From an uncultured Aquimarina sp. (GTDB lineage: Bacteria; Bacteroidota; Bacteroidia; Flavobacteriales; Flavobacteriaceae), in the NCBI RefSeq assembly GCF_947492405.1, contig NZ_CANLMP010000005.1, positions 420,654 to 484,653 on the forward strand: DNA of 64,000 nt, read 5' to 3'. The first letter of the stretch is position 1. The number at the start of each line of letters is the position of its first letter. Below the pieces are notes generated by a model that worked only from the letters and a program-made list of their open reading frames with translations, made no database searches and was not told the origin of the DNA. Positions 1-9,490 of this stretch are shown here, in pieces. A program made the position numbers and the translations under genes.

Positions 1-2
1 TA

Positions 3-83
3 GAAAGTTCCAAGGAAAATTTAGAGCTTGTAAGTTCTAAACAAGTAGACATTAAGGGGAATGACAATATTAAATTGTTTTAA
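3..83 (+). CDS. C-terminal end of an upstream gene, possibly VgrG/TssI-like (partial, 5' end off window)
   Basis: Open frame ...ESSKENLELVSSKQVDIKGNDNIKLF* ending 3 bp before the GTG of the next ORF; beta-repeat-like tail next to a PAAR-like gene. Confidence 0.45.
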   Translation, partial: ESSKENLELVSSKQVDIKGNDNIKLF

Positions 84-85
84 TA

Positions 86-1069
86 GTGCGATTAGAATTT
101 ATCCCTAAAGAAATGAAAGAAGAAAAATCTTCACAAGAAGTTCTAATACCATTAAATGCCATAGAACTTGATCCATTATCTTTAAGAAGAACGTATGGAG
201 TCAGCCTATTTTATGGAAAGGATAAATTAACAAAAATTCAGTATAAAATTGATCTCATCTATAAAAAGGAAACAGAAGATGAAAATTTTATTATAGAAAT
301 TCAAAAACAAGAATTATATATCAATGAAAAAAGAGTTTCCTCGTCTGTCGACTTATTGATGGAAAAATGTGGTGAAGTTCTATATCCATTAGAGATTAGC
401 GTCAATAAAAACTTGAAGTTTTTAGAGATTGCTAATCATAGTACGATTGTAAAAAGATGGGAGTATCTAAAAAAAGAGATCAAAAAGTCATTTGAAGGAA
501 ATTTTGCTGATTCTATAATTGATGAAACAAGTAAAATACTTAGTGATTCAGATGCTATAAAAAGAAAATTAGTTGAAAATGATTGGTTTTATATTCTATT
601 TTTCAACCCTGTAGGGACTAGAAATTTTGAACAACATCTTCCTTTAATTGCCAATAAAAGAGGAATTGCATATACATTCAGAAATACTGCTCATTACCAT
701 ATAAAAAGAAAAAGAGACATTGTTATCCATAAACAAGGAACTTGCACAGATGAGCGAAGCGAACAAGAGATCTTTCAAGGAAAAACGATTTCTAATGAAA
801 ATGAAAACCAAGTTTCTGGAAAGAGTAATTTCACCTATCAAATTTTTCGTGGTAGTAACTTGGTAGATGTAATTATAGGAGAAGTTGAACTGCGTTTCCC
901 TTCTAACAAAAAAGAATTTGTTAAAGTTGAAATATTCAATCTTAGAAATGAAATTCCAAAAACTAATCAAGAAAAGGCAAACCAAAAGGATCAGGAATTA
1001 GAAAAGGATATAAAAGAGAAAAAGAAGAAAAAGAAATATTTTCTTTTTGGTAAAGAAATAAAAATTTAA
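86..1069 (+). CDS. Hypothetical protein in T6SS effector locus (possible adaptor)
   Basis: 327-aa ORF between VgrG-like tail and DUF4280 gene, GTG start. Confidence 0.6.
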   Translation: MRLEFIPKEMKEEKSSQEVLIPLNAIELDPLSLRRTYGVSLFYGKDKLTKIQYKIDLIYKKETEDENFIIEIQKQELYINEKRVSSSVDLLMEKCGEVLYPLEISVNKNLKFLEIANHSTIVKRWEYLKKEIKKSFEGNFADSIIDETSKILSDSDAIKRKLVENDWFYILFFNPVGTRNFEQHLPLIANKRGIAYTFRNTAHYHIKRKRDIVIHKQGTCTDERSEQEIFQGKTISNENENQVSGKSNFTYQIFRGSNLVDVIIGEVELRFPSNKKEFVKVEIFNLRNEIPKTNQEKANQKDQELEKDIKEKKKKKKYFLFGKEIKI

Positions 1070-1079
1070 AATTATAGCT

Positions 1080-1562
1080 ATGAGTAAAGGACATGTAATA
1101 GTTCACGGAGCTATGTGTAAATGTAAATTTGGTAATGTGCCCGATACTTTGGTAGTACAAACACAAACCAAAGGGTATGTAAACGATAGTGAAGGAAGTC
1201 AAAAATTAATAGGCAACACTATGGATATAGGAATGCCTTTCCAAGCTAAAACGTTTGGTCAGTGTAAACTACAGCCGTCATCAAGTGGATACCTACCTTG
1301 CATACCTTCTATAACTCAATGGCAAGATCCTTATGAAAATGTAACATTACCTAATAATGGAAAAGTGCTTACAGAAAAAAGTAAAGCTATATGTGCCATA
1401 GCAGGTAGTCCTTGTGTAGAATTCACTTGGCATGGACAGACTGCTGCACCTGGAGCAACAGGAATATCTGAAGAACAGGAGCTAGTACATAGTCAATTGA
1501 ATCCATTAGCAAATGCGAAAAAATACAAACAAATTACCACCTGTCTTCTCGATGAAGCTTAA
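1080..1562 (+). CDS. DUF4280 PAAR-like protein
   Basis: MSKGHVIVHGAMCKCKFGNVPDTLVV...; Cys-containing PAAR-like start typical of DUF4280. Confidence 0.8.
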   Translation: MSKGHVIVHGAMCKCKFGNVPDTLVVQTQTKGYVNDSEGSQKLIGNTMDIGMPFQAKTFGQCKLQPSSSGYLPCIPSITQWQDPYENVTLPNNGKVLTEKSKAICAIAGSPCVEFTWHGQTAAPGATGISEEQELVHSQLNPLANAKKYKQITTCLLDEA

Positions 1563-1583
1563 TCAGTAATTAAGATAAAAAAC

Positions 1584-4526
1584 ATGGCTGCATCCTATAA
1601 AATAATATTTAACGATAATGAAACTTCAAGAATAAAGGTAAACCATAAGGATCGTTTGCTTACGGTACGTGGATCACAAATTATTAAAGCTTCGTCCTTT
1701 GATGAAAATAACAGGTCTACCAATATGAATTGGTTATGTCATATGTTTCAAAATGACCCTAGAGAAAACAACAACTATTTTAAGATAAATAAGCAAAAAA
1801 TTTCCTTTCTTATTCCTACAGCCTATTTAGGAGGTGGGATAGGATGGGTAGAACCTGTTAAAGAAGGAGAAAAACCTACGTACAAAACTTCACACGGATA
1901 TTATATTCAGGGCTTCGATCAGCCTGAGATTATAAGTACCGAATGGAGAGAATATAGTAAATACGACAATGGCGCACTTATAGAAGGTGATAAATATTTT
2001 GGAGAATTCATTCAATTACACATATATACAAAAGGCTTGTACGGGCAAAATGTAACCGTTCAACTCAGAAACGGGAACAATGAAAACATTGACCTAGAAG
2101 TTAAATCTAAAAGTACAGAGGATGAAAAAGGCAATAGAACTTCAGAAAAAAAGTATATGGATAAATACACCAGTACTATTTTTGCCTTTGAAGAAGTAGG
2201 AAGTAGTGGAAAAAACACCTACATACAAAAAACTGTAGTAAATGTTCGTCTAGAACAGCGTTGGCGACTCCAATACAATGAAGAAATTAAACTAAAAGCT
2301 ATCATTGATAGCACAGTAAAGGGTTGCCCAACCTTTAAAAGTGATACCATCAAAGTAAAAGTGAAACAGTACGAGGATGCAGCACCCACTTCTATAGAAA
2401 AGCAAGGCAATCAAGCCGTGCAAATTTCTGATTTCACAACCAGTATTTTTGAATTTAATCCCTGTAGATACGATAAAATTATCAAAGAATACGGCAGTAC
2501 TACGCCAGAAACCTTATTTAGTACTTCAGAAAATATAAATGTACCAATAAAAAACATTGATATCGGTGTGGTAGTTGCTCAAAATAGCACAGACACCTTA
2601 AGTATTTCTATAGAAGACCTTGATGTAGAGAAATGTCTAAGAGATGCGCATAGTAAACCCACTACGATTGATATCACCCATTTACAAGAAGATTATCCAA
2701 AGGCAAAAATAGAAGGTGACACCAAACTTACCTTCGTACCTACCTATAAATATGAATATCTCGATCCATTAAATTACTACAATTTTTTCGTTACATATTT
2801 TCCAATATTTAAGAGGAGTGAAAAAAACTATAAAATTTTAGTAAACTCCTGTGCTTTTGAAAAGGAGATACAACTATCTGTACTGCCGGATGTAGCTTTT
2901 GCAACTCATTTTCAAATTGGCAAACCCAAAGACTTTACAGATCAAAACAAAATTTATTATAGAAATATTGATCTGGAGAATGATTTAGTACGTGGATTAG
3001 ACAAAGAGTTTGACAAGGCAAAACAAATGCGAGCCGAAGTTGGTAAATACTTACCCCAAAACCCTTTTAGCGAATTTGCGCAAGAAATTCTATTAGATTA
3101 TTTAAAAGAAAAAGCGAATAAGTTTGCTATCGGACTCCACGCATATCATACTTTTTCCGAGGATGGAAAGAAAGCAGAACTAATCAATTACGCAAAAGAA
3201 TACGAAGTTTTGTCCAAATTAGTAATTGGATATAGCTTATTGGTATCCGTAGCAGTAGATGCATTAATTCTATGGCTTACTAGAGGTCGATATGCCTTTG
3301 CAAAAGGTGCGCAAACTGCAAAAAAACTAACATTAGTTGTTCGTATCAAAAAAGGATATAAAACCTATAGAAAATTAAAACGATATCAAAAAACAGCAAA
3401 GGCCATTATCACAGGAAACCTCATTGATCCAGCTAAACCAAATGGAGAAGAAACTGAGTTCATGTGGCCTCAATTAAGTGAACATAGAGGCATAGGCTAT
3501 GTTAATAATGAGGATGGTTCTGTAGGATTAGAGTTAACTCATAAACTGAGTGCCTCGCCATTGTTTGCGATGCAACATACGATGAAAGGAACTTTGGGAT
3601 CCCTGATCGCTAGTTTTTTAGGTATTACTAAAATATTTGATACCGCAGAACAAGCTGTAGGTGTGGTTGGTCATCTTAGAACTTTAAAGAGTGCAAAAGA
3701 AGATATCCAAAAAGCGTCCAAAAAAAGAAAAGGAAGTAGTAATGAAAGCGCAGATATAAGTGATGACGATGAAGGCTTTGATTGGAAAAAATTATTTAAG
3801 TTTAGAGACTTACAGAAAGGTTTGGATGGTTTAGAAAAAATCATTCATAAACGACTAGAAGAGTATACCAAAAAGAAGCTGGGAGCAAGTGTATCAGTAG
3901 AATTAGAAGCTACTGGTTTTTTTACTGCTGACTATGAATTTAGGCTTAACTTGCATAAGAAAACATTAGAGTTAGATATCCAAGATAATGACTATGGTTT
4001 ACTTAAATATGAACACCCCAGACAACTCACATTTGGGCAAGATTACGGAATTGATCTGCTGATAAAACTGGATGCTAACGTATTACAGACCCAAAAATGG
4101 AGTAGAATGAACAATTATCTCCCTGACTTTCTTGGGGTAACATTAAAAGATACCAGAGTAACCGCAGATATACAAGGACAAGTACGAGGTTCTCTTAACT
4201 TTGAGCGTACATTTACCTATATCAACCACGCAAAACCAGCATATCGAGATACCCTGATTTTTACTGGGGTGGTATTGCAAGGGTATGTAATGGTTAAATT
4301 TGAAGAAGAAGAAAAAGGTGGTAAATGGGAAAAGAAAAAGAAAATAGAAATAGGTAAGAAAGAAATGGTAAAACAAAAAGTAGAAGATCCAGAAACCTGT
4401 GAAGTTACAGAAAAAATAGTTCCGAGAAAAAATATGGTGAGTATGGAATTGATCCCTCCCTTTACCATTAATATGACAGAAACTGCTATTTTTGACAAAG
4501 AAACCTGGAAACAAACGATGGAATAA
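1584..4526 (+). CDS. Large putative T6SS(iii) effector
   Basis: 980-aa ORF directly after the PAAR-like gene; internal hydrophobic segment (VIGYSLLVSVAVDALILWL). Confidence 0.6.
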   Translation: MAASYKIIFNDNETSRIKVNHKDRLLTVRGSQIIKASSFDENNRSTNMNWLCHMFQNDPRENNNYFKINKQKISFLIPTAYLGGGIGWVEPVKEGEKPTYKTSHGYYIQGFDQPEIISTEWREYSKYDNGALIEGDKYFGEFIQLHIYTKGLYGQNVTVQLRNGNNENIDLEVKSKSTEDEKGNRTSEKKYMDKYTSTIFAFEEVGSSGKNTYIQKTVVNVRLEQRWRLQYNEEIKLKAIIDSTVKGCPTFKSDTIKVKVKQYEDAAPTSIEKQGNQAVQISDFTTSIFEFNPCRYDKIIKEYGSTTPETLFSTSENINVPIKNIDIGVVVAQNSTDTLSISIEDLDVEKCLRDAHSKPTTIDITHLQEDYPKAKIEGDTKLTFVPTYKYEYLDPLNYYNFFVTYFPIFKRSEKNYKILVNSCAFEKEIQLSVLPDVAFATHFQIGKPKDFTDQNKIYYRNIDLENDLVRGLDKEFDKAKQMRAEVGKYLPQNPFSEFAQEILLDYLKEKANKFAIGLHAYHTFSEDGKKAELINYAKEYEVLSKLVIGYSLLVSVAVDALILWLTRGRYAFAKGAQTAKKLTLVVRIKKGYKTYRKLKRYQKTAKAIITGNLIDPAKPNGEETEFMWPQLSEHRGIGYVNNEDGSVGLELTHKLSASPLFAMQHTMKGTLGSLIASFLGITKIFDTAEQAVGVVGHLRTLKSAKEDIQKASKKRKGSSNESADISDDDEGFDWKKLFKFRDLQKGLDGLEKIIHKRLEEYTKKKLGASVSVELEATGFFTADYEFRLNLHKKTLELDIQDNDYGLLKYEHPRQLTFGQDYGIDLLIKLDANVLQTQKWSRMNNYLPDFLGVTLKDTRVTADIQGQVRGSLNFERTFTYINHAKPAYRDTLIFTGVVLQGYVMVKFEEEEKGGKWEKKKKIEIGKKEMVKQKVEDPETCEVTEKIVPRKNMVSMELIPPFTINMTETAIFDKETWKQTME

Positions 4527-4528
4527 CC

Positions 4529-5581
4529 ATGAAAAAAGTATTAATCAATCTCACATTAATAAGTGTGTTATTTAATGCGTGTGCACAAAAAAAGCAACAG
4601 GCAATACCAATAAATAATACAAAATCAATGAATAATCAAATGATAACAGCAGATAATATTCAAGAAAAAATTTTTGAAAAAGTTCAGCGATTTGCTAAGG
4701 AACCTAAATACTTTGTTCGTCCAGCACAGGGAAATTGTGTGTATGAAATTTTAGTCAATGATAAGTTGATGATTCAAGAGTACGGGATAGAACAGTATGC
4801 TACCCCTATCGATATCAGTTCTAGTATCCATAGAAGCGGATTACAAACAGTTACAGTACGTTTATATCCTTTAGGAGATGCCATCAAGGATGCCTACGGC
4901 GAAGGAGAAACGGTGACAACGCTATTACCAAAAACACAGATGAATGTGCAGGTGGTTAAGTACGATGCTTTTAATATAGATAGTAATCTGGATGCAGAAA
5001 AAGAAGTGATTACCCATAGTGCTCCTACCAATAAAGAAGGAAAATTTAAAGGAGCTGGACTACCCTACTATGAATATAACTTTACCTTTGAAGCTGAAGT
5101 GCCCTATGAAATAGAAGGGTGGAGCAAAGGACAAGATTTAACCGAGTTTGACAAGGATGAATTAAAAGCACAAATAATATCCTATTACAAAGGAATTCAA
5201 AAAATATACGAAACCAAGGATAAAGATGCCTTAGCTCGTTTGATTTATGGTAATTATATAGTACATGCACAAACTAAATATTGGACAAAAGAAGATATTA
5301 AAGAAGCTTGGCAAGAAACTATTGAAAAATTAGAATGGGATATTATCGAATATGGTAATGAGGGAGAGTATAAAGATTATGATATGCAGTTTTATGGTAA
5401 TGGTAGATTGGTCGCCTTAAAACATCCTAGTTTAGAACCTGTAGATTACAGATTACGCGGGTATTCCGGTTTTTGGTTTAAATACAATGATGAAGAAGGA
5501 GATGTTAGTGTTCGTTTTATTTGGTATAACCTATACCTACCAGAAGGCGAGACATTAGAGAATTTAAGAGTGATTGATTGA
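4529..5581 (+). CDS. Lipoprotein, candidate immunity protein
   Basis: Lipobox-like N-term (LISVLFNACAQKK); follows the effector ORF by 2 bp. Confidence 0.6.
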   Translation: MKKVLINLTLISVLFNACAQKKQQAIPINNTKSMNNQMITADNIQEKIFEKVQRFAKEPKYFVRPAQGNCVYEILVNDKLMIQEYGIEQYATPIDISSSIHRSGLQTVTVRLYPLGDAIKDAYGEGETVTTLLPKTQMNVQVVKYDAFNIDSNLDAEKEVITHSAPTNKEGKFKGAGLPYYEYNFTFEAEVPYEIEGWSKGQDLTEFDKDELKAQIISYYKGIQKIYETKDKDALARLIYGNYIVHAQTKYWTKEDIKEAWQETIEKLEWDIIEYGNEGEYKDYDMQFYGNGRLVALKHPSLEPVDYRLRGYSGFWFKYNDEEGDVSVRFIWYNLYLPEGETLENLRVID

Positions 5582-5670
5582 TGGGGTATTCTACAAGTAC
5601 AGTAGCTTAGACTTTGTATCGGATAGGTGGACAAGTTTACAAAAGAGCAAACCTTAATATATTAACAATA

Positions 5671-6705
5671 ATGTTGCAAAAAAAAATAAGGAAAGTCTTT
5701 TTAAATTTATTAGTAATACTGAATTTTTATTCTTGTAATTCTCAAGAGTTAAAAAAAATGGAATTCATTGAAAAATATTCCAATGGTAATATTAAAACAG
5801 AAGGATATATAACTTTTCCTGACAGCCTAAAAATTGGTAAGTGGAAGCATTACTATAAAAATGGGGAATTAGAAAAAGAATATATATTACCTAGTGGAGA
5901 AGCAAAACTTTATTATGAAAATGGAAATTTTAATATCACAGGAAATTTTGAAAATAGAGAAAAACACGGCGCATGGGTAAAATATTATAGAGACAATAAA
6001 ATAAAAGGGATTCAAAAGTATAACAATGGAACCTTGGAAAGCGAAGAAAAGTACTATGAAAATGGAGGGTTAAAATTCAAATCACTACATCCAAATGGTC
6101 TGTATAAAGAATTCCATGAAGATGGAAAAATACATTCAAAAGGTAACCTGAAAAATAATGAAAGAGAAGGTCTTTGGAAATTTTATGATTATGATGGAGA
6201 AATTAAGCAAACCATAGAATATAAAAATGGTTTAAAGCACGGGGTAACAAATAATTTACTTTACAATACAAAAGAGACTTTCGATAAAAACAAACTAATC
6301 AAAGAAGAGCATTTCTACAATAACAAAAAACATCATTATATAAAAGAACACAAGAACTCTAGTATTTATTTCAAATTTTATCATATAAATGGAAATATTA
6401 AGCTAAAGGGTGTTTTAAATCAATACGAAGAATATGTCGGTGTTATAAAAGAATACAATGAAGATGGCGTGTTGAAAACAGAGACAAATTACAAGGATGG
6501 ACTAAGAGTAGGACTAAAAATAACTTATTTTGAAAATGGAACAATTTCATTTCAGCAAGAATACAAAAACAACATACAAAAAGGTCAATTTATTTCTTAT
6601 TATCCAAATGGAAAAATTGAATCTGAAGGAATGGCTAATAATCAAAATATTTACGATGTAAAATATTATGACGAAAATGGTAATTTAACCAGAACTTACA
6701 AATAA
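5671..6705 (+). CDS. YwqK/MORN-type repeat protein
   Basis: Repeated YYENG / YKNGxxxG motifs; predicted signal peptide; ATG at 5671 preferred to the track start. Confidence 0.7.
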   Translation: MLQKKIRKVFLNLLVILNFYSCNSQELKKMEFIEKYSNGNIKTEGYITFPDSLKIGKWKHYYKNGELEKEYILPSGEAKLYYENGNFNITGNFENREKHGAWVKYYRDNKIKGIQKYNNGTLESEEKYYENGGLKFKSLHPNGLYKEFHEDGKIHSKGNLKNNEREGLWKFYDYDGEIKQTIEYKNGLKHGVTNNLLYNTKETFDKNKLIKEEHFYNNKKHHYIKEHKNSSIYFKFYHINGNIKLKGVLNQYEEYVGVIKEYNEDGVLKTETNYKDGLRVGLKITYFENGTISFQQEYKNNIQKGQFISYYPNGKIESEGMANNQNIYDVKYYDENGNLTRTYK

Positions 6706-6931
6706 AAACTATTGTCAGCTTCGAATGTATTAGTCTTGCCGATAAGTTGGAGATGAATGTTCTGTTTATTGATTCATTCACCATCTACTAGAAAGCGGGT
6801 CATTAGAATTTAAGTGTGATTGATGAGTCCCACGACATGTTTTCAATCAGCGGTCTGTGTGTAAAAAACAAGTTATAAGTGCTAATATGTATATCAGATA
6901 ATCATAGTAATAAATATAAAACAATATTATA

Positions 6932-7888
6932 ATGTTTAACAAAATAACCTTTGTCCTTTTTTTATTAACAAGCAGCCTATTTTCTCAGGAAAGTAACTAT
7001 AAAAACTATTTGCCTTTCAAATACGATAACTTATGGGGTATTGTTGATTCTACACAAAATGTTGTTCTTAAACCTTCATTTAACAACATTGATTTTGTAG
7101 GTGATTTAGACTATGTAGTACTTGATAATGCAGTGTTATTTGATTTAAATAAAGGAATCTCTACAAAAGCTCTTGGTAGGTTTACAAATGAACTTACTGT
7201 AGATGGAAAAATTTATAGTTGTTTTTTAAATGAACAAGAAACAGTTTTAATCAATCATGAACAAAATGACACTATAAGGCTACAAGATAAATATGAAAAG
7301 TTGTACAACATTTTTGTTCAAAATCCAATGAATAAGGCTAGTATAAAATATATTTATGGAGAAATTGAAACAGGGCTTGGTAAATTGTACTTTAACAACA
7401 GAAAATTAGCTTTAGTAACTCCTACTGCCATTAGAAATTTGGATTTTATAAATGATAATGATAGTTCTAACTATGTGGGATATGTATTTGATTTGGATGA
7501 TTATAAACTTATTTATACCTATGAAGGTAAACAAATAGCTAAGAAACCTAAGGATAAAAGTACTGAAAACATGTTGAAGATTTTTTCTGAGATCACAGGT
7601 GTAAAAAACATAGATCTTAATTGTTTTAATTGCGATGTCCCTTTTATGGCTGGAATGCGCCCCAGACAATATGATTTACCCAAACCATTTGATGTCGAAT
7701 ATATGAATGGGAAGTCAATTGTATCTTATAGAAAAAAAAGAAGAAAAAAGAAAATCCTTATAGAAAAACCAATTGTGAACAAATTCAAAGGTGTAAGATT
7801 TTTTTCATTTTCGGGAAAAGCTTTTATAATTGATCATAGATACGTAAAAGATCAAAAATTAATGTACCCTATAGATTTACTTGATTAA
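6932..7888 (+). CDS. Secreted hypothetical protein (WG-repeat-like N-term)
   Basis: Signal peptide; YLPFKYDNLWGIVDSTQNVVLKPSFNNI. Confidence 0.5.
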   Translation: MFNKITFVLFLLTSSLFSQESNYKNYLPFKYDNLWGIVDSTQNVVLKPSFNNIDFVGDLDYVVLDNAVLFDLNKGISTKALGRFTNELTVDGKIYSCFLNEQETVLINHEQNDTIRLQDKYEKLYNIFVQNPMNKASIKYIYGEIETGLGKLYFNNRKLALVTPTAIRNLDFINDNDSSNYVGYVFDLDDYKLIYTYEGKQIAKKPKDKSTENMLKIFSEITGVKNIDLNCFNCDVPFMAGMRPRQYDLPKPFDVEYMNGKSIVSYRKKRRKKKILIEKPIVNKFKGVRFFSFSGKAFIIDHRYVKDQKLMYPIDLLD

Positions 7889-8123
7889 AATGTAAGTATC
7901 CAATTGTTTATTCATTCCTATACATCAAGTAAAACAAAGAAGCAATTCAATGATAAAAAATCTTGATCCAGTTATGTTTTGGTTTAATTAAAAAACATAA
8001 TTTGACTCCGAATAATCAAAAAGATTTCCTTATTCAGATCCGGATACACATTTTAGATTATCAAAACAAATTGTGGAGAATTATTGCAGATCCTTTTGAA
8101 GTTACTAAACAATAACTATAAAA

Positions 8124-9341
8124 TTGAAAAAACAACGAATTACTGTGTATAAAACAATTAGAGTTACTATAGCTCTTATAATTTCAGTTACCTTCATCTC
8201 ATGTGCTGATGTGCCATCTATCAAGAAGACCGAATTTCTAACCATTACAGGGGAGAACTTATCGAAATTTTATGATACTGAAGAAGAAAATGACAGTATT
8301 GTTGATACTTTAGAAATTAACAAAGCACTACTACAAAAGTCAACAAGTAGAATTTGGGAGCTTAACAATTTTACTGTTACTACTCCTATTAATTTTGATT
8401 TGCGAGAGGAAAAAACAGGAACCTTCAAAATTGATTTAGGGAAAGTAATTATTGATAGTAATGAGCCTGAATTTGAAAGAATTGAGGTCGAAGATATTAA
8501 TGTAGAAGATATGGTATTTCAGGATTATTCTAATTTTTTCTACATCCCATTAAAGAACCGTTCAATTCTAACAGTTGAGAGTATAATTGGACACTTAGAA
8601 TCAGGAATTGATAAAGAACAAATTTTTTATACCGATAATAAAAGCTTTATTATTTATGGTGACAACAAAAATTTTAATGTAATTCATCTTAATTACTTAG
8701 AATCGATCAAAAAGATGGAGGTTTTTATAAGCTATCAAAAATCTGGTCCATTTTCTGATCTATCCTCTCGTGATTTGTTTTCATTAGCACTAACAAAGTT
8801 AAAAATGGCTCAAAACTTTCATAATAAGGATAGTCTTGACGAGACAGATAATTGGAACTATGTTATTCCCACTATGTCACGTTATCATAGAAAAGTAGCT
8901 AATTTAACTTTCGATGTTATCAAAAAAATCCCTAATAATGTCCCGCTTGAAAAGAAAGTTGAATTAACACTACCTGATTTCGATATAACTATAGATGTCC
9001 ATAGAGGTAAAAATATAGACACTGTACAACAAGATTTTCAATCATTTAGAACTGCAAATATAGTAAGCCTGCAAACTCGTAAATCTTTTCAAAAAACAAC
9101 GAATAACTTTATTAAATCAATATTTACAGATTCCGAAATAAATGTATTAAACAGAGCAAACAATAAGTTGTTACTCTCTGATGGTCAAAAGAAAAAAATA
9201 GTATTTTTTCATAGAACGAATGATCAACTAATGCTAATATGCGTATCTGATGATTATGAATACTCGGAGTTAGATGATAATATGGATATTTATTTTGAAT
9301 TGTTTAAAAATTTCGAAAAAGGGATAGATGTTTTTTATTAA
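8124..9341 (+). CDS. Lipoprotein, hypothetical
   Basis: 405-aa ORF with signal and Cys (VTFISCADVPS). Confidence 0.5.
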   Translation: MKKQRITVYKTIRVTIALIISVTFISCADVPSIKKTEFLTITGENLSKFYDTEEENDSIVDTLEINKALLQKSTSRIWELNNFTVTTPINFDLREEKTGTFKIDLGKVIIDSNEPEFERIEVEDINVEDMVFQDYSNFFYIPLKNRSILTVESIIGHLESGIDKEQIFYTDNKSFIIYGDNKNFNVIHLNYLESIKKMEVFISYQKSGPFSDLSSRDLFSLALTKLKMAQNFHNKDSLDETDNWNYVIPTMSRYHRKVANLTFDVIKKIPNNVPLEKKVELTLPDFDITIDVHRGKNIDTVQQDFQSFRTANIVSLQTRKSFQKTTNNFIKSIFTDSEINVLNRANNKLLLSDGQKKKIVFFHRTNDQLMLICVSDDYEYSELDDNMDIYFELFKNFEKGIDVFY

Positions 9342-9490
9342 AGGTAAAACAAGTTGTGAGATTGAATTGCTAACTCATTTGCAGTTCTAAATATTAGAAA
9401 ATATAAGTTCCTTCGGATTAGAATGACCCAGAGAATCGAACTAAAACATTTTAGAAAGCGCAAATAAATTAATTTCTGCTCCAATAATTC

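Noticed and set aside
644-1202. Minus-strand ORFs 644..985 and 963..1202
   Set aside because: Antisense shadows of well-supported + strand genes; Phe/Ser-rich low-complexity translations
4143-4514. Minus-strand ORFs opposite the effector C-terminus
   Set aside because: FFFF-rich translation of a Lys/Glu-rich coding region; no start or operon context
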